This document shows, piece by piece, positions 1-8,811 of a stretch of 64,000 bases of DNA (position 1 is the first letter of the stretch; each line of letters opens with the position of its first letter). This DNA comes from Porphyromonadaceae bacterium (GTDB lineage Bacteria; Bacteroidota; Bacteroidia; Bacteroidales; Dysgonomonadaceae). The stretch lies in NCBI GenBank assembly GCA_021372865.1, contig JAJFTO010000003.1:34201-98200 (forward strand), in the 5' to 3' direction. The notes under the pieces were generated by a model. It was not told the DNA's origin and did not search any database. It saw only the letters and a list, made by a program, of their open reading frames with translations. Position numbers and translations under genes: made by a program.

Positions 1-1150
1 CCAGATCACCAAGATACGCCGTATCAAGACGGCCCTGCGTGAGGCAGCACAATTCTACGTGCAGCTGCATGCCATGGGATTCAAAATTGAATTTGTAGAT
101 ATCGGTGGCGGACTGGGTGTCGATTACGACGGTACCCGCTCCTCCTTCACTGAAAACAGCATCAACTACTCCATTCAGGAATATGTGAACGACTCGGTAT
201 TTACCTTTGTGGATGCGGCGGACAAGAACGAAATCCCCCACCCCAACATCATTACCGAGTCGGGACGCGCCCTCACGGCACATCACTCCGTACTGGTGTT
301 TGAAGTGCTGGAGACAGCCACACTTCCCGAGTGGCCGGAAGATCTGGATATTCAGGAGGACGATCATGAACTGGTAAAGGAACTTTACAACATCTGGGAA
401 TCACTTACCCAGGCCCGCATGCTCGAAGCATGGCATGACGCCCAGCAGATTCGTGAGGAGTCGCTCGACCTCTTCAGCCTGGGCATGCTCGACCTGAAGA
501 CGCGTGCACAGGTAGAGCAACTTTACTTCTCCATTGCCCGTGAGATCAATATCACCAGCAACCGGGCCAAACATGCACCCGAAGAATTGCGTCAGCTGGA
601 CACCCTTCTCCCGGACAAGTATTTCTGCAACTTCTCCCTGTTTCAGTCACTGCCCGACTCATGGGCCATTGATCAGGTATTTCCCATCATTCCCATTCAC
701 CGGCTCGATGAACGACCCGGGAAGACGGCCACGCTGCAGGACATCACCTGCGATTCTGACGGTAAAATAGCCAACTTCGCCTCACAGGATGGCTTCCGCA
801 ACTCCTACCTGCCAGTACATACACTCAGGAAAGGTGAACCTTATTATATCGGCGTCTTCCTGGTGGGTGCTTATCAGGAAATATTGGGCGACCTGCACAA
901 CCTCTTCGGGGATACCAATGTGGTACACGTTTCCACGGGCGAGTCTGGATATAAAATAGACCAGGTGATTGATGGGGAGTCGGTAGCTGAAGTACTGGAA
1001 TATGCCCAGTACAATTCCAAGAAGCTGGTACGCACTGTGGAAACATGGGTGATGAGCTCTGTGAAGCTGGGTAAGATATCGGTGGAAGAGGGTAAAGAGT
1101 TCCTCTCCAACTACCGTTCCGGACTCTACGGGTATACCTACCTGGAATAA
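1..1150 (+). CDS. speA: biosynthetic arginine decarboxylase, C-terminal part
   Basis: The open frame enters from the left edge (frame begins at base 2), so this is about the last 380 residues of a protein normally near 630. It is a PLP-dependent fold-III decarboxylase converting arginine to agmatine, the first step of one putrescine/spermidine route, in the cytoplasm. The segment FVDIGGGLGVDYDG is the glycine-rich phosphate-binding loop typical of SpeA, followed by the ITESGRALTAHHSVLVFE stretch. The C-terminus GLYGYTYLE fits the family. It converges with the cation efflux gene, with only 21 bases between the stops. The true start lies outside the window; the GTG at base 59 is internal. Confidence 0.93.
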   Translation, partial: QITKIRRIKTALREAAQFYVQLHAMGFKIEFVDIGGGLGVDYDGTRSSFTENSINYSIQEYVNDSVFTFVDAADKNEIPHPNIITESGRALTAHHSVLVFEVLETATLPEWPEDLDIQEDDHELVKELYNIWESLTQARMLEAWHDAQQIREESLDLFSLGMLDLKTRAQVEQLYFSIAREINITSNRAKHAPEELRQLDTLLPDKYFCNFSLFQSLPDSWAIDQVFPIIPIHRLDERPGKTATLQDITCDSDGKIANFASQDGFRNSYLPVHTLRKGEPYYIGVFLVGAYQEILGDLHNLFGDTNVVHVSTGESGYKIDQVIDGESVAEVLEYAQYNSKKLVRTVETWVMSSVKLGKISVEEGKEFLSNYRSGLYGYTYLE

Positions 1151-1171
1151 GCAGAAACAGGTTTCTGAGTT

Positions 1172-2062
1172 TCAGCAACAGCCTTCCATTACGCAATCTT
1201 CATCGGGCAGCTCAAACTCGATGGTGCAATGTTGCACTCCCAGCCTGAGCAAAGATTCGCGAATACGGATCTTCAGTTTTTGCTGATTTTCCATTGTCGT
1301 ATTCTCACCGAGTACCACATGGAGGGTGAGGATGTTGTATTCGCCGTCCACCGACCAGGTATGCAGGTCGTGTACACTGCGTACCTCTTCCATTTCAAGC
1401 AGCGTATTTTTCACCGTTTCAATATTCAACTTTGCAGGACTCCCCTGCAGGATGATACGTAAACTCTCTCGCATATTGCGAAAGACATTAAAGAGGATGA
1501 ACAAAGCGATTGCGATGGAGAGAAGAGGGTCTATGATGGGCGCATCCACGAAATACATCACGCCTGCACCTGCCAGTACAGCCAGCCATCCCAGTACATC
1601 TTCGAGCAGATGCAACGACACCACTCTTTCGTTGAGAGAATATCCTTTCCTCAGCCGTAAGACAGCCAGACCATTGATGATCACACCCAGTACGGCCAGC
1701 AGCAACATTCCTTCTACATTGGGTTGCTGCGGATGGAAGAGTCGCGGTACAGCATGGACCAGAATCACCACACTGCCCACCAGCAGCACAATGGAATTAA
1801 TGATGGCCCCCAACAGCGAAAAGCGTTTGAAACCATATGTATATTCCTCAGTGCGGGGTTTCTTCGCCACTTTCTGAAAATACCAGGAGAGGCCCAATGA
1901 AAAGCAGTCGCCCAAGTCATGGACAGCGTCGGAGAGTATCGCCACACTGTTGGTAAGTAGCCCCCCGATAAGCTCAATCACCGTAAACAAGAGGTTCAGA
2001 AAAAATGCCACTTTGATGTTCTTCACATCGTCGTGCCCATAATGATGTTCGTTTGAATGCAT
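1172..2062 (-). CDS. cation diffusion facilitator, zinc efflux type
   Basis: The 296-residue protein has a His-rich N-terminus (HSNEHHYGHDD), six predicted membrane helices and a C-terminal cytoplasmic dimerisation domain, as in CzcD/ZitB exporters. H48/D52 in helix 2 (SDAVHDLGD) and H151/D155 in helix 5 (HLLED) form an HD-HD metal site, which in this family favours Zn2+. The protein should export zinc or cadmium in exchange for protons across the inner membrane. The C-terminal tail EDCVMEGCC adds Cys residues that may bind metal. It is a single gene, divergent from the prolyl oligopeptidase gene. Confidence 0.9.
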   Translation of the reverse strand: MHSNEHHYGHDDVKNIKVAFFLNLLFTVIELIGGLLTNSVAILSDAVHDLGDCFSLGLSWYFQKVAKKPRTEEYTYGFKRFSLLGAIINSIVLLVGSVVILVHAVPRLFHPQQPNVEGMLLLAVLGVIINGLAVLRLRKGYSLNERVVSLHLLEDVLGWLAVLAGAGVMYFVDAPIIDPLLSIAIALFILFNVFRNMRESLRIILQGSPAKLNIETVKNTLLEMEEVRSVHDLHTWSVDGEYNILTLHVVLGENTTMENQQKLKIRIRESLLRLGVQHCTIEFELPDEDCVMEGCC

Positions 2063-2135
2063 ATCGGTTTTCAGAATCAGATTATAACGCCGGCAGAAAA
2101 AGAATGTTCATTTACATTTTTCCATTTGAATTGTG

Positions 2136-2143
2136 TATATTTG
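2136..2143 (+). promoter_or_regulatory. Bacteroidota -7 box (TATATTTG) for the prolyl oligopeptidase gene
   Basis: TATATTTG matches the TAnnTTTG -7 consensus of the primary sigma factor in this phylum. It lies 45 bases before the ATG at 2189, giving a leader of about 35-40 nt. No clear -33 TTTG was seen at the ideal spacing. Confidence 0.6.
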
Positions 2144-2188
2144 TGACAAAACTGGTTTATTGATAACGCATAACCTAAACAAAAAAAC

Positions 2189-4330
2189 ATGAAGCATTTA
2201 AATTTTCTGATCATGGGTGCTACAGCGCTTCTGATCACATCGTGTAATATAAAAAAAGAAGAAGTGGCACTTTTGAAACAATCTGATTTTCCTGCCCCAC
2301 CCGTGGCAGCGGCAATTCCCGACACATTCGCGAATTTCGGGCAAACACGTATCGATAACTATTACTGGTTGAAAGACAAGAACAACCTCAGTGTAATCGA
2401 CTATCTGCAGGCGGAGAATGCCTATACTGACACCGTAATGGGTTCCACAAAGGAGCTTCAGCAAAAAATATATAACGAGATTGTAGGCCGTATCAAGGAG
2501 GATGACGAGAGTTACCCTTCTTTCAAAGACGGTTACTACTACTATAGCCGAACCGAAAAGGGGAAGCAATATCCTGCTTACTGTCGCCGGAAAGGGACAA
2601 TGGAGGCCGCAGAAGAAATTATCTTCGATCTGAACAAGATGGCCGAGGGAAAATCTGCATTTATTTTCCAGGGCTATTCCATCAGTCCCGACAACAGCAA
2701 GGCTGCCTATTTCTATAACGAAACCGGATCCTATGCCGAGTTCACAATGAAGATTAAAGACCTGGTTTCAGGTGAGGATGTGGGGTTTTCGGTCGACGGC
2801 GCCGCCTCGGTGGCCTGGGCCAACGACAACAAAACAATTTTCTATAGTCTGATCGACAAGACACTGCGTTCCGCCGCTGTCTATCGCCGAAAGCTGGACG
2901 AGGCGGCCGCAAAACGGGTGTACGAGGAGAAGGATGCCCGTTTTGACACCTACGTCTATGGCAACAAGACAAAGCAGTATATCTTCATCACCAGCAGCAG
3001 TTCAACCACCTCCGAGGAACGATATATCTCGGCTGACAGGCCGGAGGACGACTTCAAGGTGTTCCTACCCCGTGTGCAGGATGTGGAATACAGTGTATAT
3101 CCTCACAAGAAAAGTTTTTTTGTGCGTTACAAGGATAAGCAGCATCTGAATGGCATGATCTATGAAATGCCGCTCACCGGATATGAAGACAGGTCGTCCT
3201 GGAAAGTGTTCCTGCCACACAACAACGATATTCGCATTGAGGGAATCGATATTCTTAGCAATTGGGTTTCACTGGACTTACGGAAAAACGGGCTCACTGA
3301 AATCGTCGTGATGCCTGTAAATGGTGGCGAGAGTAAAACGATCGCATTTCCGGAACCGGTCTATTCGGCTTCGTTGAGTGGCAATCCGGAATATGATGCC
3401 GTCACCCTCCGTTATACATACACCTCACTCAACCGCCCCAATACCCTCTATGAGTACAACATTGAAACTGAAGAAACGGTGAAACTCAAGGAACAGGAGA
3501 TTCCCTCCGGCTTTGACCCCGACAATTATGTGGTAGAGCGACTGTGGGCCACTGCCTCCGACGGGGTGAAAGTTCCCATGGCCGTTGTATATAAAAAGGG
3601 ACTGAAGAAAGATGGCAGCAACCCGGCACTGATTTATTCCTATGGAAGCTACGGCTACAGCTCCGACGTCTATTTCAGCGCGAGCATGTTCAGCCTGATC
3701 GATCGCGGCTTTGTGTATGCCGTTGCCCAGATACGGGGCGGAAGCGACCTGGGTGAGCAGTGGTATGAGGATGGCAAACTGCTGCATAAAATGAACACCT
3801 TTACCGACTTTATCGCATGCAGCGAACAACTGATCAACAACGGTTACACCGCTCCCGATAAGCTCGCAGCGATGGGTGGAAGCGCTGGAGGCCTGCTGAT
3901 GGGCGCTGTGGCAAACATGCGGCCCGACCTCTATCAGACCATTGTGGCAAAGGTACCCTTCGTGGATGTCATCAACACGATGCTCGACGAAACATTGCCG
4001 CTCACTACGGGTGAATATGAGGAATGGGGCAATCCCAATGAGAAGGAGTATTACAACTATATCCTTTCTTACTCCCCCTACGACAATATAAAAGCACAGG
4101 ATTACCCGAACATGCTGGTGACTGGCGGAATCAATGACTCACAGGTGCTCTTTCATGAACCTGCCAAATATGTAGCCAAGCTCCGTTCCCTGAAAACCGA
4201 CAACAACATCCTGCTGCTGCACATGAACATGGATTCGGGACACGGGGGTGCCACCGGACGCTACGAAGGGATCAAGGACACTGCCTTCGAATTCGCCTTT
4301 ATACTCAACCGTGCCGGACTTGAGAAATAA
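2189..4330 (+). CDS. prolyl oligopeptidase family serine peptidase (S9A), lipoprotein
   Basis: The 713-residue protein starts with a lipoprotein signal (MKHLNFLIMGATALLITSC, lipidation at about C19), so it is exported and membrane-anchored in the envelope. It has an N-terminal seven-bladed beta-propeller (about residues 60-450) that restricts access, then an alpha/beta-hydrolase domain. The catalytic triad is visible: S565 in GGSAGG, D650 in NDSQV and H685 in SGHGG. Family enzymes cut short peptides after proline. Length is normal for S9A. It stands alone between the divergent CDF gene and a small DUF488 gene, and probably works in peptide scavenging, consistent with a proteolytic Bacteroidales lifestyle. 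Confidence 0.93.
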   Translation: MKHLNFLIMGATALLITSCNIKKEEVALLKQSDFPAPPVAAAIPDTFANFGQTRIDNYYWLKDKNNLSVIDYLQAENAYTDTVMGSTKELQQKIYNEIVGRIKEDDESYPSFKDGYYYYSRTEKGKQYPAYCRRKGTMEAAEEIIFDLNKMAEGKSAFIFQGYSISPDNSKAAYFYNETGSYAEFTMKIKDLVSGEDVGFSVDGAASVAWANDNKTIFYSLIDKTLRSAAVYRRKLDEAAAKRVYEEKDARFDTYVYGNKTKQYIFITSSSSTTSEERYISADRPEDDFKVFLPRVQDVEYSVYPHKKSFFVRYKDKQHLNGMIYEMPLTGYEDRSSWKVFLPHNNDIRIEGIDILSNWVSLDLRKNGLTEIVVMPVNGGESKTIAFPEPVYSASLSGNPEYDAVTLRYTYTSLNRPNTLYEYNIETEETVKLKEQEIPSGFDPDNYVVERLWATASDGVKVPMAVVYKKGLKKDGSNPALIYSYGSYGYSSDVYFSASMFSLIDRGFVYAVAQIRGGSDLGEQWYEDGKLLHKMNTFTDFIACSEQLINNGYTAPDKLAAMGGSAGGLLMGAVANMRPDLYQTIVAKVPFVDVINTMLDETLPLTTGEYEEWGNPNEKEYYNYILSYSPYDNIKAQDYPNMLVTGGINDSQVLFHEPAKYVAKLRSLKTDNNILLLHMNMDSGHGGATGRYEGIKDTAFEFAFILNRAGLEK

Positions 4331-4365
4331 ACGACCTTATGGATTCACAATAAAAATTGATTCAC

Positions 4366-4713
4366 ATGATCACGATAAAACGAGTCTACGATCCGCGAAG
4401 CGATGACGATGGGTATCGTATCCTGATTGACCGGCTCTGGCCACGGGGACTTTCCAAAGAAAATGCGCACGTGGATCTCTGGATGAAGGAGATCGCCCCA
4501 TCCACAGCATTGAGAAAATGGTTTCATCATGATACGGAAAAATGGGAAGAATTCAATGATTTATATCGAAAAGAGCTGACAGATAAAAAGAAGGAGCTGA
4601 CAGAAATCGGTATTTTGGAGAAAACACATAAAAAAGTAACCCTACTTTATTCCGCGAGGGATACAAATCGCAATCAGGCGGTGGTGCTGATGGAGGTTTT
4701 ACACTCATTGTAA
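4366..4713 (+). CDS. DUF488 family protein
   Basis: A 115-residue cytoplasmic protein of the YeaO-like DUF488 family, recognised by ITIKRVYDP, the RILIDRLWPRGL block, WMKEIAPS and the C-terminal LLYSARDTNRNQA block. The biochemical role of the family is not established. I chose the ATG at 4366, with conserved MITIKRVY immediately following, over the in-frame TTG at 4357. Its stop overlaps the convergent mntP stop by 9 bases. Confidence 0.85.
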   Translation: MITIKRVYDPRSDDDGYRILIDRLWPRGLSKENAHVDLWMKEIAPSTALRKWFHHDTEKWEEFNDLYRKELTDKKKELTEIGILEKTHKKVTLLYSARDTNRNQAVVLMEVLHSL

Positions 4714-5286
4714 CAGATGTTCCAGGAGAATTTTCAGTCCGATGCCGATTAAAATTACTCCGCCCACAGCTTCCAGACAAAAATTCATTTTCTTCCCGAG
4801 GCGGAAGCCCAGAAACATACCGCCAAAAGAGAAAAGAAAACAGATTACGCCGATCATTACCGCAGCCTGCAGGATGGTGCCCGGATAAGAAGCAAAGATC
4901 AGCCCGGTAGCTGCTGCATCGATACTGGTGGCAAAGGCCAGTGTCATTACATTCTTCCAATCGATGGCCTCCGTTCCCTTGCAGCTGCAATCAGTACAAT
5001 CGTCCTTTTTTTCGGGTCTAAGACACTCATAAATCATTTTTATACCGAGAACTGCAAGGATGATGAAGGCCAGCCAATGGTCAAATTGTCGTATCCACTC
5101 GGAAAAACCGATACTCAACACATATCCGACGAATGGCATCAGTGCCTGAAAAAGACCAAAAACCAGCGCAATCTTGAAGGCCCTCCAGACATGAAAGTGC
5201 TGCCTGCACATTCCTTTTCCGATGCAGACGGCGAAGGAATCCATTGAAAGTCCTATGGCAATAATAAAAATGGAAAATATACCCAT
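4705..5286 (-). CDS. mntP: manganese efflux pump MntP
   Basis: The 193-residue membrane protein has six predicted helices in two repeats of the MntP (DUF204) family. Motifs are IGLSMDSFAVCIGKG in helix 1 and LAFATSIDAAATGL in the second repeat, each with the conserved Asp that coordinates Mn2+ transport in E. coli MntP. A cytoplasmic Cys cluster (DDCTDCSCKG) sits in the central loop. The start is placed at 5286 (MGIFSIF); the longer frame to 5328 would overlap the promoter at 5326-5333. I saw no yybP-ykoY manganese riboswitch in the short leader. Confidence 0.9.
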   Translation of the reverse strand: MGIFSIFIIAIGLSMDSFAVCIGKGMCRQHFHVWRAFKIALVFGLFQALMPFVGYVLSIGFSEWIRQFDHWLAFIILAVLGIKMIYECLRPEKKDDCTDCSCKGTEAIDWKNVMTLAFATSIDAAATGLIFASYPGTILQAAVMIGVICFLFSFGGMFLGFRLGKKMNFCLEAVGGVILIGIGLKILLEHLLQ

Positions 5287-5325
5287 TGTAGTCCCAGCTC
5301 TTAAAAGAGATTTTAAAAAAGAACG

Positions 5326-5333
5326 CAAAGGTA
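5326..5333 (-). promoter_or_regulatory. -7 box (TACCTTTG) for mntP
   Basis: On the minus strand TACCTTTG matches TAnnTTTG and lies 40 bases upstream of the mntP ATG. This supports the shorter mntP start. Confidence 0.6.
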
Positions 5334-5459
5334 CAAAAAAGGATAATTCAGCAAAAGAAAGAGGAAATCAAAACCAAAAAACAACGCGGCTGTTATTACT
5401 GGTATATGAATTTACAAAACAGACAAACCTGTTTCTCTACTCCCTGTCAATCACATAAA

Positions 5460-7496
5460 ATGAATAAGTTGAAAACAGTTTTGCCGATAATTGGCTTTTT
5501 TTTCACGATTCATGCAATTCCACAGGAAACCAGCATGACGCAACCCGACTCCATCATTTCGCTTCGGGAGGTGGTGGTAAATGCTTATCAGATCAACACC
5601 CGGCAGCGCCAGGTACCGGGGAGCATCTCCGTACTCTCGGCAGAGGAGATTGTAACAGCCGACGGCAATAATTTTGCCGGCACCCTGCACACCCTGCCAG
5701 GCATCTACATGCACAGCGGTAACTATTCCACAAGTCGCATTGTGATTCGCGGTGTGGGTAGCCGTACCCCCTATAATACAAACCGTATCAAAGCCTATCT
5801 GAATGATATCCCCATCACCTCATCCGATGGGATCTCCACGCCGGAAGATATCGAACTGACTGGTATCGGGCGCATGGAGGTGATCAAAGGTCCTGCTTCA
5901 GCACTTTACGGCTCCGGACTTGGAGGAAATATCAATATCTATACGCCGGAAGCAGAAAGCAATAAGGTGGAGACATTGCTCCAATATGGCAGTTTTCAAA
6001 CGATGAAAACGGCGGCGGCAGGTAGCTATCACAGGGAAAATTTACACATCGGGGGAAATCTTTCGCACCTGCAGTCGGACGGTTTTCGTGAAAACAACCG
6101 CTATCGGCGTACGGTCCTGCTCTCGTCGGGCAAATGGCAGCACCAGGCGTATTCACTGGAGTATACCCTGATGTGGATCGACCTGTTTGCACAACTCCCC
6201 AGTTCTGTCGGAAAGACCCTATATGAAAGCGACCCCCACGCTGCTGCGGTTAACTGGAAAGCGGTGGAGGGATACAAAAAATATCAGCGCGCCATTGCAG
6301 GTGTGACCCTTACAAACAGAATTTCTGAAAAATGGAACAACAGGCTCACGCTATTCGGAAGATGGGCGGACAGCTACGAGCGACGACCTTTTAACAACCT
6401 GGACGATGGAACTTCGGGTGGAGGTATCCGTAACAGACTGACTTATCACGCTTCAAACTGGGATGCACTGATCGGGTTCGAGTGGGTGAACGACACCTAC
6501 CGCTGGCAGATGGATCTGAAAGATGAGCTGATCAACAGAAACAAGGAAACCCGGAATCATTCCAATCTCTTCGGGATGGTTTACTGGCAACCCGCACCGA
6601 CATGGAATATTTCATTGGGAGGAGCGTTAAACAAAGTGTATTACCGACTTATCGATCAGTTTTCTGAGGATGGTGATCAGAGCGGGAAACGTGATTTTCC
6701 TGCCATCTTCTCGCCCCGTTTTGGGGTCAATTACGCACCCAGCCGCAGCTTGGCCTTCTATGCTTCGGTGGGACACGGCTTCTCCTTGCCTTCACCCGAG
6801 GAAACGCTCCTGCCGGAAGGAGATATAAACAGGGAGTTGCGGCCGGAGCAGGGTGTACAGTATGAGGCGGGAGTGCGGCTGAATCTGTTTGACGATGCCA
6901 CACAACTGGAAGCCACAGTCTATCGCATCAACCTCACCGACCTGCTGGTCACAAAACGACTCGCCGAAGATATCTTTACCGGTATCAATGCCGGCCGGAC
7001 AAGACATACCGGTATTGAGCTGATGCTCAAACAGGGAATCTTCAGATTTCGGGATTTTCCCGGAAGGCTGTACATAAATGTCAACTATACCTGGTCACGG
7101 AACCGGTTTATAGATTTCAACGACAATGGTGAGATCTACAATAAAAATGAGCTGCCCGGAATCCCTTCCCATATTGCACAAGCCGCTATCCAATGGCAAC
7201 CATCGCCACAATTCAGACTGGATGTACAGTGCCAATATGTGGGAGAACAATACATGAATGACGCCAACAGCTTGAAAAACGACGACTATCTTCTGGTGGG
7301 TCTGAGAACTTCCTACCATTTCCCAGTCCCAAAAGCAGGTACTTTTGAACTTTTTGCCGGTACAAACAATATAACCAATACCCGATATTCTCCCATGATC
7401 ACCGTGAACGCGGTTGCCTTCGGCAATGCAGAACCGAGATATTACTACCCGGGGATGCCCCGCCACTATTATGCAGGAATAAAATGGGCGTTTTAA
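5460..7496 (+). CDS. TonB-dependent outer membrane receptor
   Basis: A 678-residue outer-membrane receptor. It has a signal peptide (MNKLKTVLPIIGFFFTIHAI), a TonB box-like region (SLREVVVNA), a plug domain (about residues 45-150, with RQVPGSISVLSAEEI and IEVIKGPASALYGSGLGGNI-type sequence), then a 22-strand barrel ending in GIKWAF with the terminal Phe used for barrel insertion. There is no CarboxypepD-like N-terminal extension and no adjacent SusD gene. This points to a siderophore, cobalamin or metal-chelate receptor rather than a glycan receptor. The substrate cannot be named. The start at 5460 places the signal peptide first; the frame upstream to 5406 is not needed. Confidence 0.9.
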   Translation: MNKLKTVLPIIGFFFTIHAIPQETSMTQPDSIISLREVVVNAYQINTRQRQVPGSISVLSAEEIVTADGNNFAGTLHTLPGIYMHSGNYSTSRIVIRGVGSRTPYNTNRIKAYLNDIPITSSDGISTPEDIELTGIGRMEVIKGPASALYGSGLGGNINIYTPEAESNKVETLLQYGSFQTMKTAAAGSYHRENLHIGGNLSHLQSDGFRENNRYRRTVLLSSGKWQHQAYSLEYTLMWIDLFAQLPSSVGKTLYESDPHAAAVNWKAVEGYKKYQRAIAGVTLTNRISEKWNNRLTLFGRWADSYERRPFNNLDDGTSGGGIRNRLTYHASNWDALIGFEWVNDTYRWQMDLKDELINRNKETRNHSNLFGMVYWQPAPTWNISLGGALNKVYYRLIDQFSEDGDQSGKRDFPAIFSPRFGVNYAPSRSLAFYASVGHGFSLPSPEETLLPEGDINRELRPEQGVQYEAGVRLNLFDDATQLEATVYRINLTDLLVTKRLAEDIFTGINAGRTRHTGIELMLKQGIFRFRDFPGRLYINVNYTWSRNRFIDFNDNGEIYNKNELPGIPSHIAQAAIQWQPSPQFRLDVQCQYVGEQYMNDANSLKNDDYLLVGLRTSYHFPVPKAGTFELFAGTNNITNTRYSPMITVNAVAFGNAEPRYYYPGMPRHYYAGIKWAF

Positions 7497-7521
7497 CAGA
7501 GAAAAACTACAAAAAAAGAGC

Positions 7522-7529
7522 TACCTTTG
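7522..7529 (+). promoter_or_regulatory. -7 box (TACCTTTG) abutting the M23 peptidase start
   Basis: TACCTTTG ends only 4 bases before the ATG at 7534. With the usual start a few bases downstream of the box, the transcript would begin at or next to the start codon, suggesting a leaderless mRNA. Confidence 0.6.
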
Positions 7530-7533
7530 GCGC

Positions 7534-8778
7534 ATGTTTGTAAATAAAAAAGTATTCCGGACCGTCAGCTGTTTGTTATTTATCCTTTCCATCACCTCCT
7601 GCACGCTCCGGCAGAAGAAGCACTCCGGTGACATTACACAGGAAAAAACCGAACGTTTGTTTGCCTATGGAATCTGTGTTGATTCTCTTCAGGTAGATCG
7701 TTTTGTCATCCAGGAGGGCGACAACCTGGCATCGATCCTGTTGCGTCTTGGATTCAGCGGGACGGAGGGCGAAAATATAACCGGCATCATTTCCGCTTTA
7801 TATCCGCCAAACAAGCTGAAAATCGGGAATACATATGCTGCAATCACTACACAAGACACCCCTTCGGCAGTGCGGTATCTTGTGTTTGAAAGTTCGAAAA
7901 CCGACTTTGTGGTGGTCGACTTTTGTTCCGGTTCGCCCAAGGCATATGCCGATGTAAAACCAGTCACCCTGCACCGGCGATATGCAGAGAAGACCATCAC
8001 CTCTTCCATGTGGAATGCAATTATCGAATCGGGTGCCTCCCCCTTGCTGGCAATGAAACTCTCGGACATATATACCTGGCAGATTGATTTCTTCGATATC
8101 AAGGAAGGCGATTCTTTTCGGTTGATTTATGACGAAGCCTGGATCGATGATACCACCTTCGTGGATATCGTGGACGTAGCAGGGGCTGTTTTCAGCCACC
8201 AGGGACAGGAATACATGGCAATACCTTTTCAACAGGATTCAATAAGAGAGTATTTCGATGCGGACGGGAACAGCCTGAGAAAGGAATTTCTGAAAGCGCC
8301 CCTCGATTTTTTCCGCATAAGCTCCAAATTTTCAAATGCACGTTTTCATCCGGTATTGAAACGTTACCGTCCCCATCATGGCGTGGATTATGCCGCCCCG
8401 TCAGGCACACCTGTAAAGACCGTCGGCGACGGGGTGGTCATCGAGAAATCATACCAACGTGGCGGTGCAGGCAATTATTTGAAGATAAAACACAACAATG
8501 CCTATTCCACCACGTATATGCATCTAAGCCGCTTTGCCAAAGGTATTCAAAAGGGTACGCACGTCAGGCAGGGAGAAGTGATCGGCTATGTGGGTTCCAC
8601 CGGCCTCTCCACCGGTCCGCACCTCGATTACAGGGTATACAAAAACAACCAGCCCATCAACCCGCTCAAAATGGAGGCCCCTCCCTCACATCCCGTAAAA
8701 CCGGAGCTCCGGGACAGCTTCCTGATGGTCCGGCAAAACCTCATGCAACTGATGGATAGTTTGCAACAAAAAGGGTAA
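7534..8778 (+). CDS. M23 family metallopeptidase, envelope murein hydrolase
   Basis: A 414-residue secreted or lipid-anchored protein (signal ending SITSC at about residue 23). The N-terminal part has a LysM/OapA-like segment (FVIQEGDNLASILLRLGFSG, about residues 50-70) and the C-terminal part is an M23 domain (about residues 265-375), as in MepM/Csd3 peptidoglycan endopeptidases. The first zinc motif is HHGVD (H281, D285). The second motif, normally HxH, reads GPHLDYR, so the last zinc ligand is Asp instead of His. I recall this variant in Bacteroidales relatives, so activity is not excluded. It lies just upstream of proA with its own promoter; no functional link is evident. Confidence 0.88.
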   Translation: MFVNKKVFRTVSCLLFILSITSCTLRQKKHSGDITQEKTERLFAYGICVDSLQVDRFVIQEGDNLASILLRLGFSGTEGENITGIISALYPPNKLKIGNTYAAITTQDTPSAVRYLVFESSKTDFVVVDFCSGSPKAYADVKPVTLHRRYAEKTITSSMWNAIIESGASPLLAMKLSDIYTWQIDFFDIKEGDSFRLIYDEAWIDDTTFVDIVDVAGAVFSHQGQEYMAIPFQQDSIREYFDADGNSLRKEFLKAPLDFFRISSKFSNARFHPVLKRYRPHHGVDYAAPSGTPVKTVGDGVVIEKSYQRGGAGNYLKIKHNNAYSTTYMHLSRFAKGIQKGTHVRQGEVIGYVGSTGLSTGPHLDYRVYKNNQPINPLKMEAPPSHPVKPELRDSFLMVRQNLMQLMDSLQQKG

Positions 8779-8795
8779 AATAAAGAATAAATTGC

Positions 8796-8803
8796 TACCT
8801 TTG
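8796..8803 (+). promoter_or_regulatory. -7 box (TACCTTTG) for the proABC operon
   Basis: TACCTTTG ends 8 bases before the ATG at 8812. Either proA is translated from a near-leaderless mRNA, or the next in-frame ATG at 8833 is the start. Confidence 0.6.
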
Positions 8804-8811
8804 GAGGTCAA

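Noticed and set aside
5286..5460. Manganese riboswitch (yybP-ykoY) in front of mntP
   Set aside because: The leader is too short and lacks the conserved internal loops.
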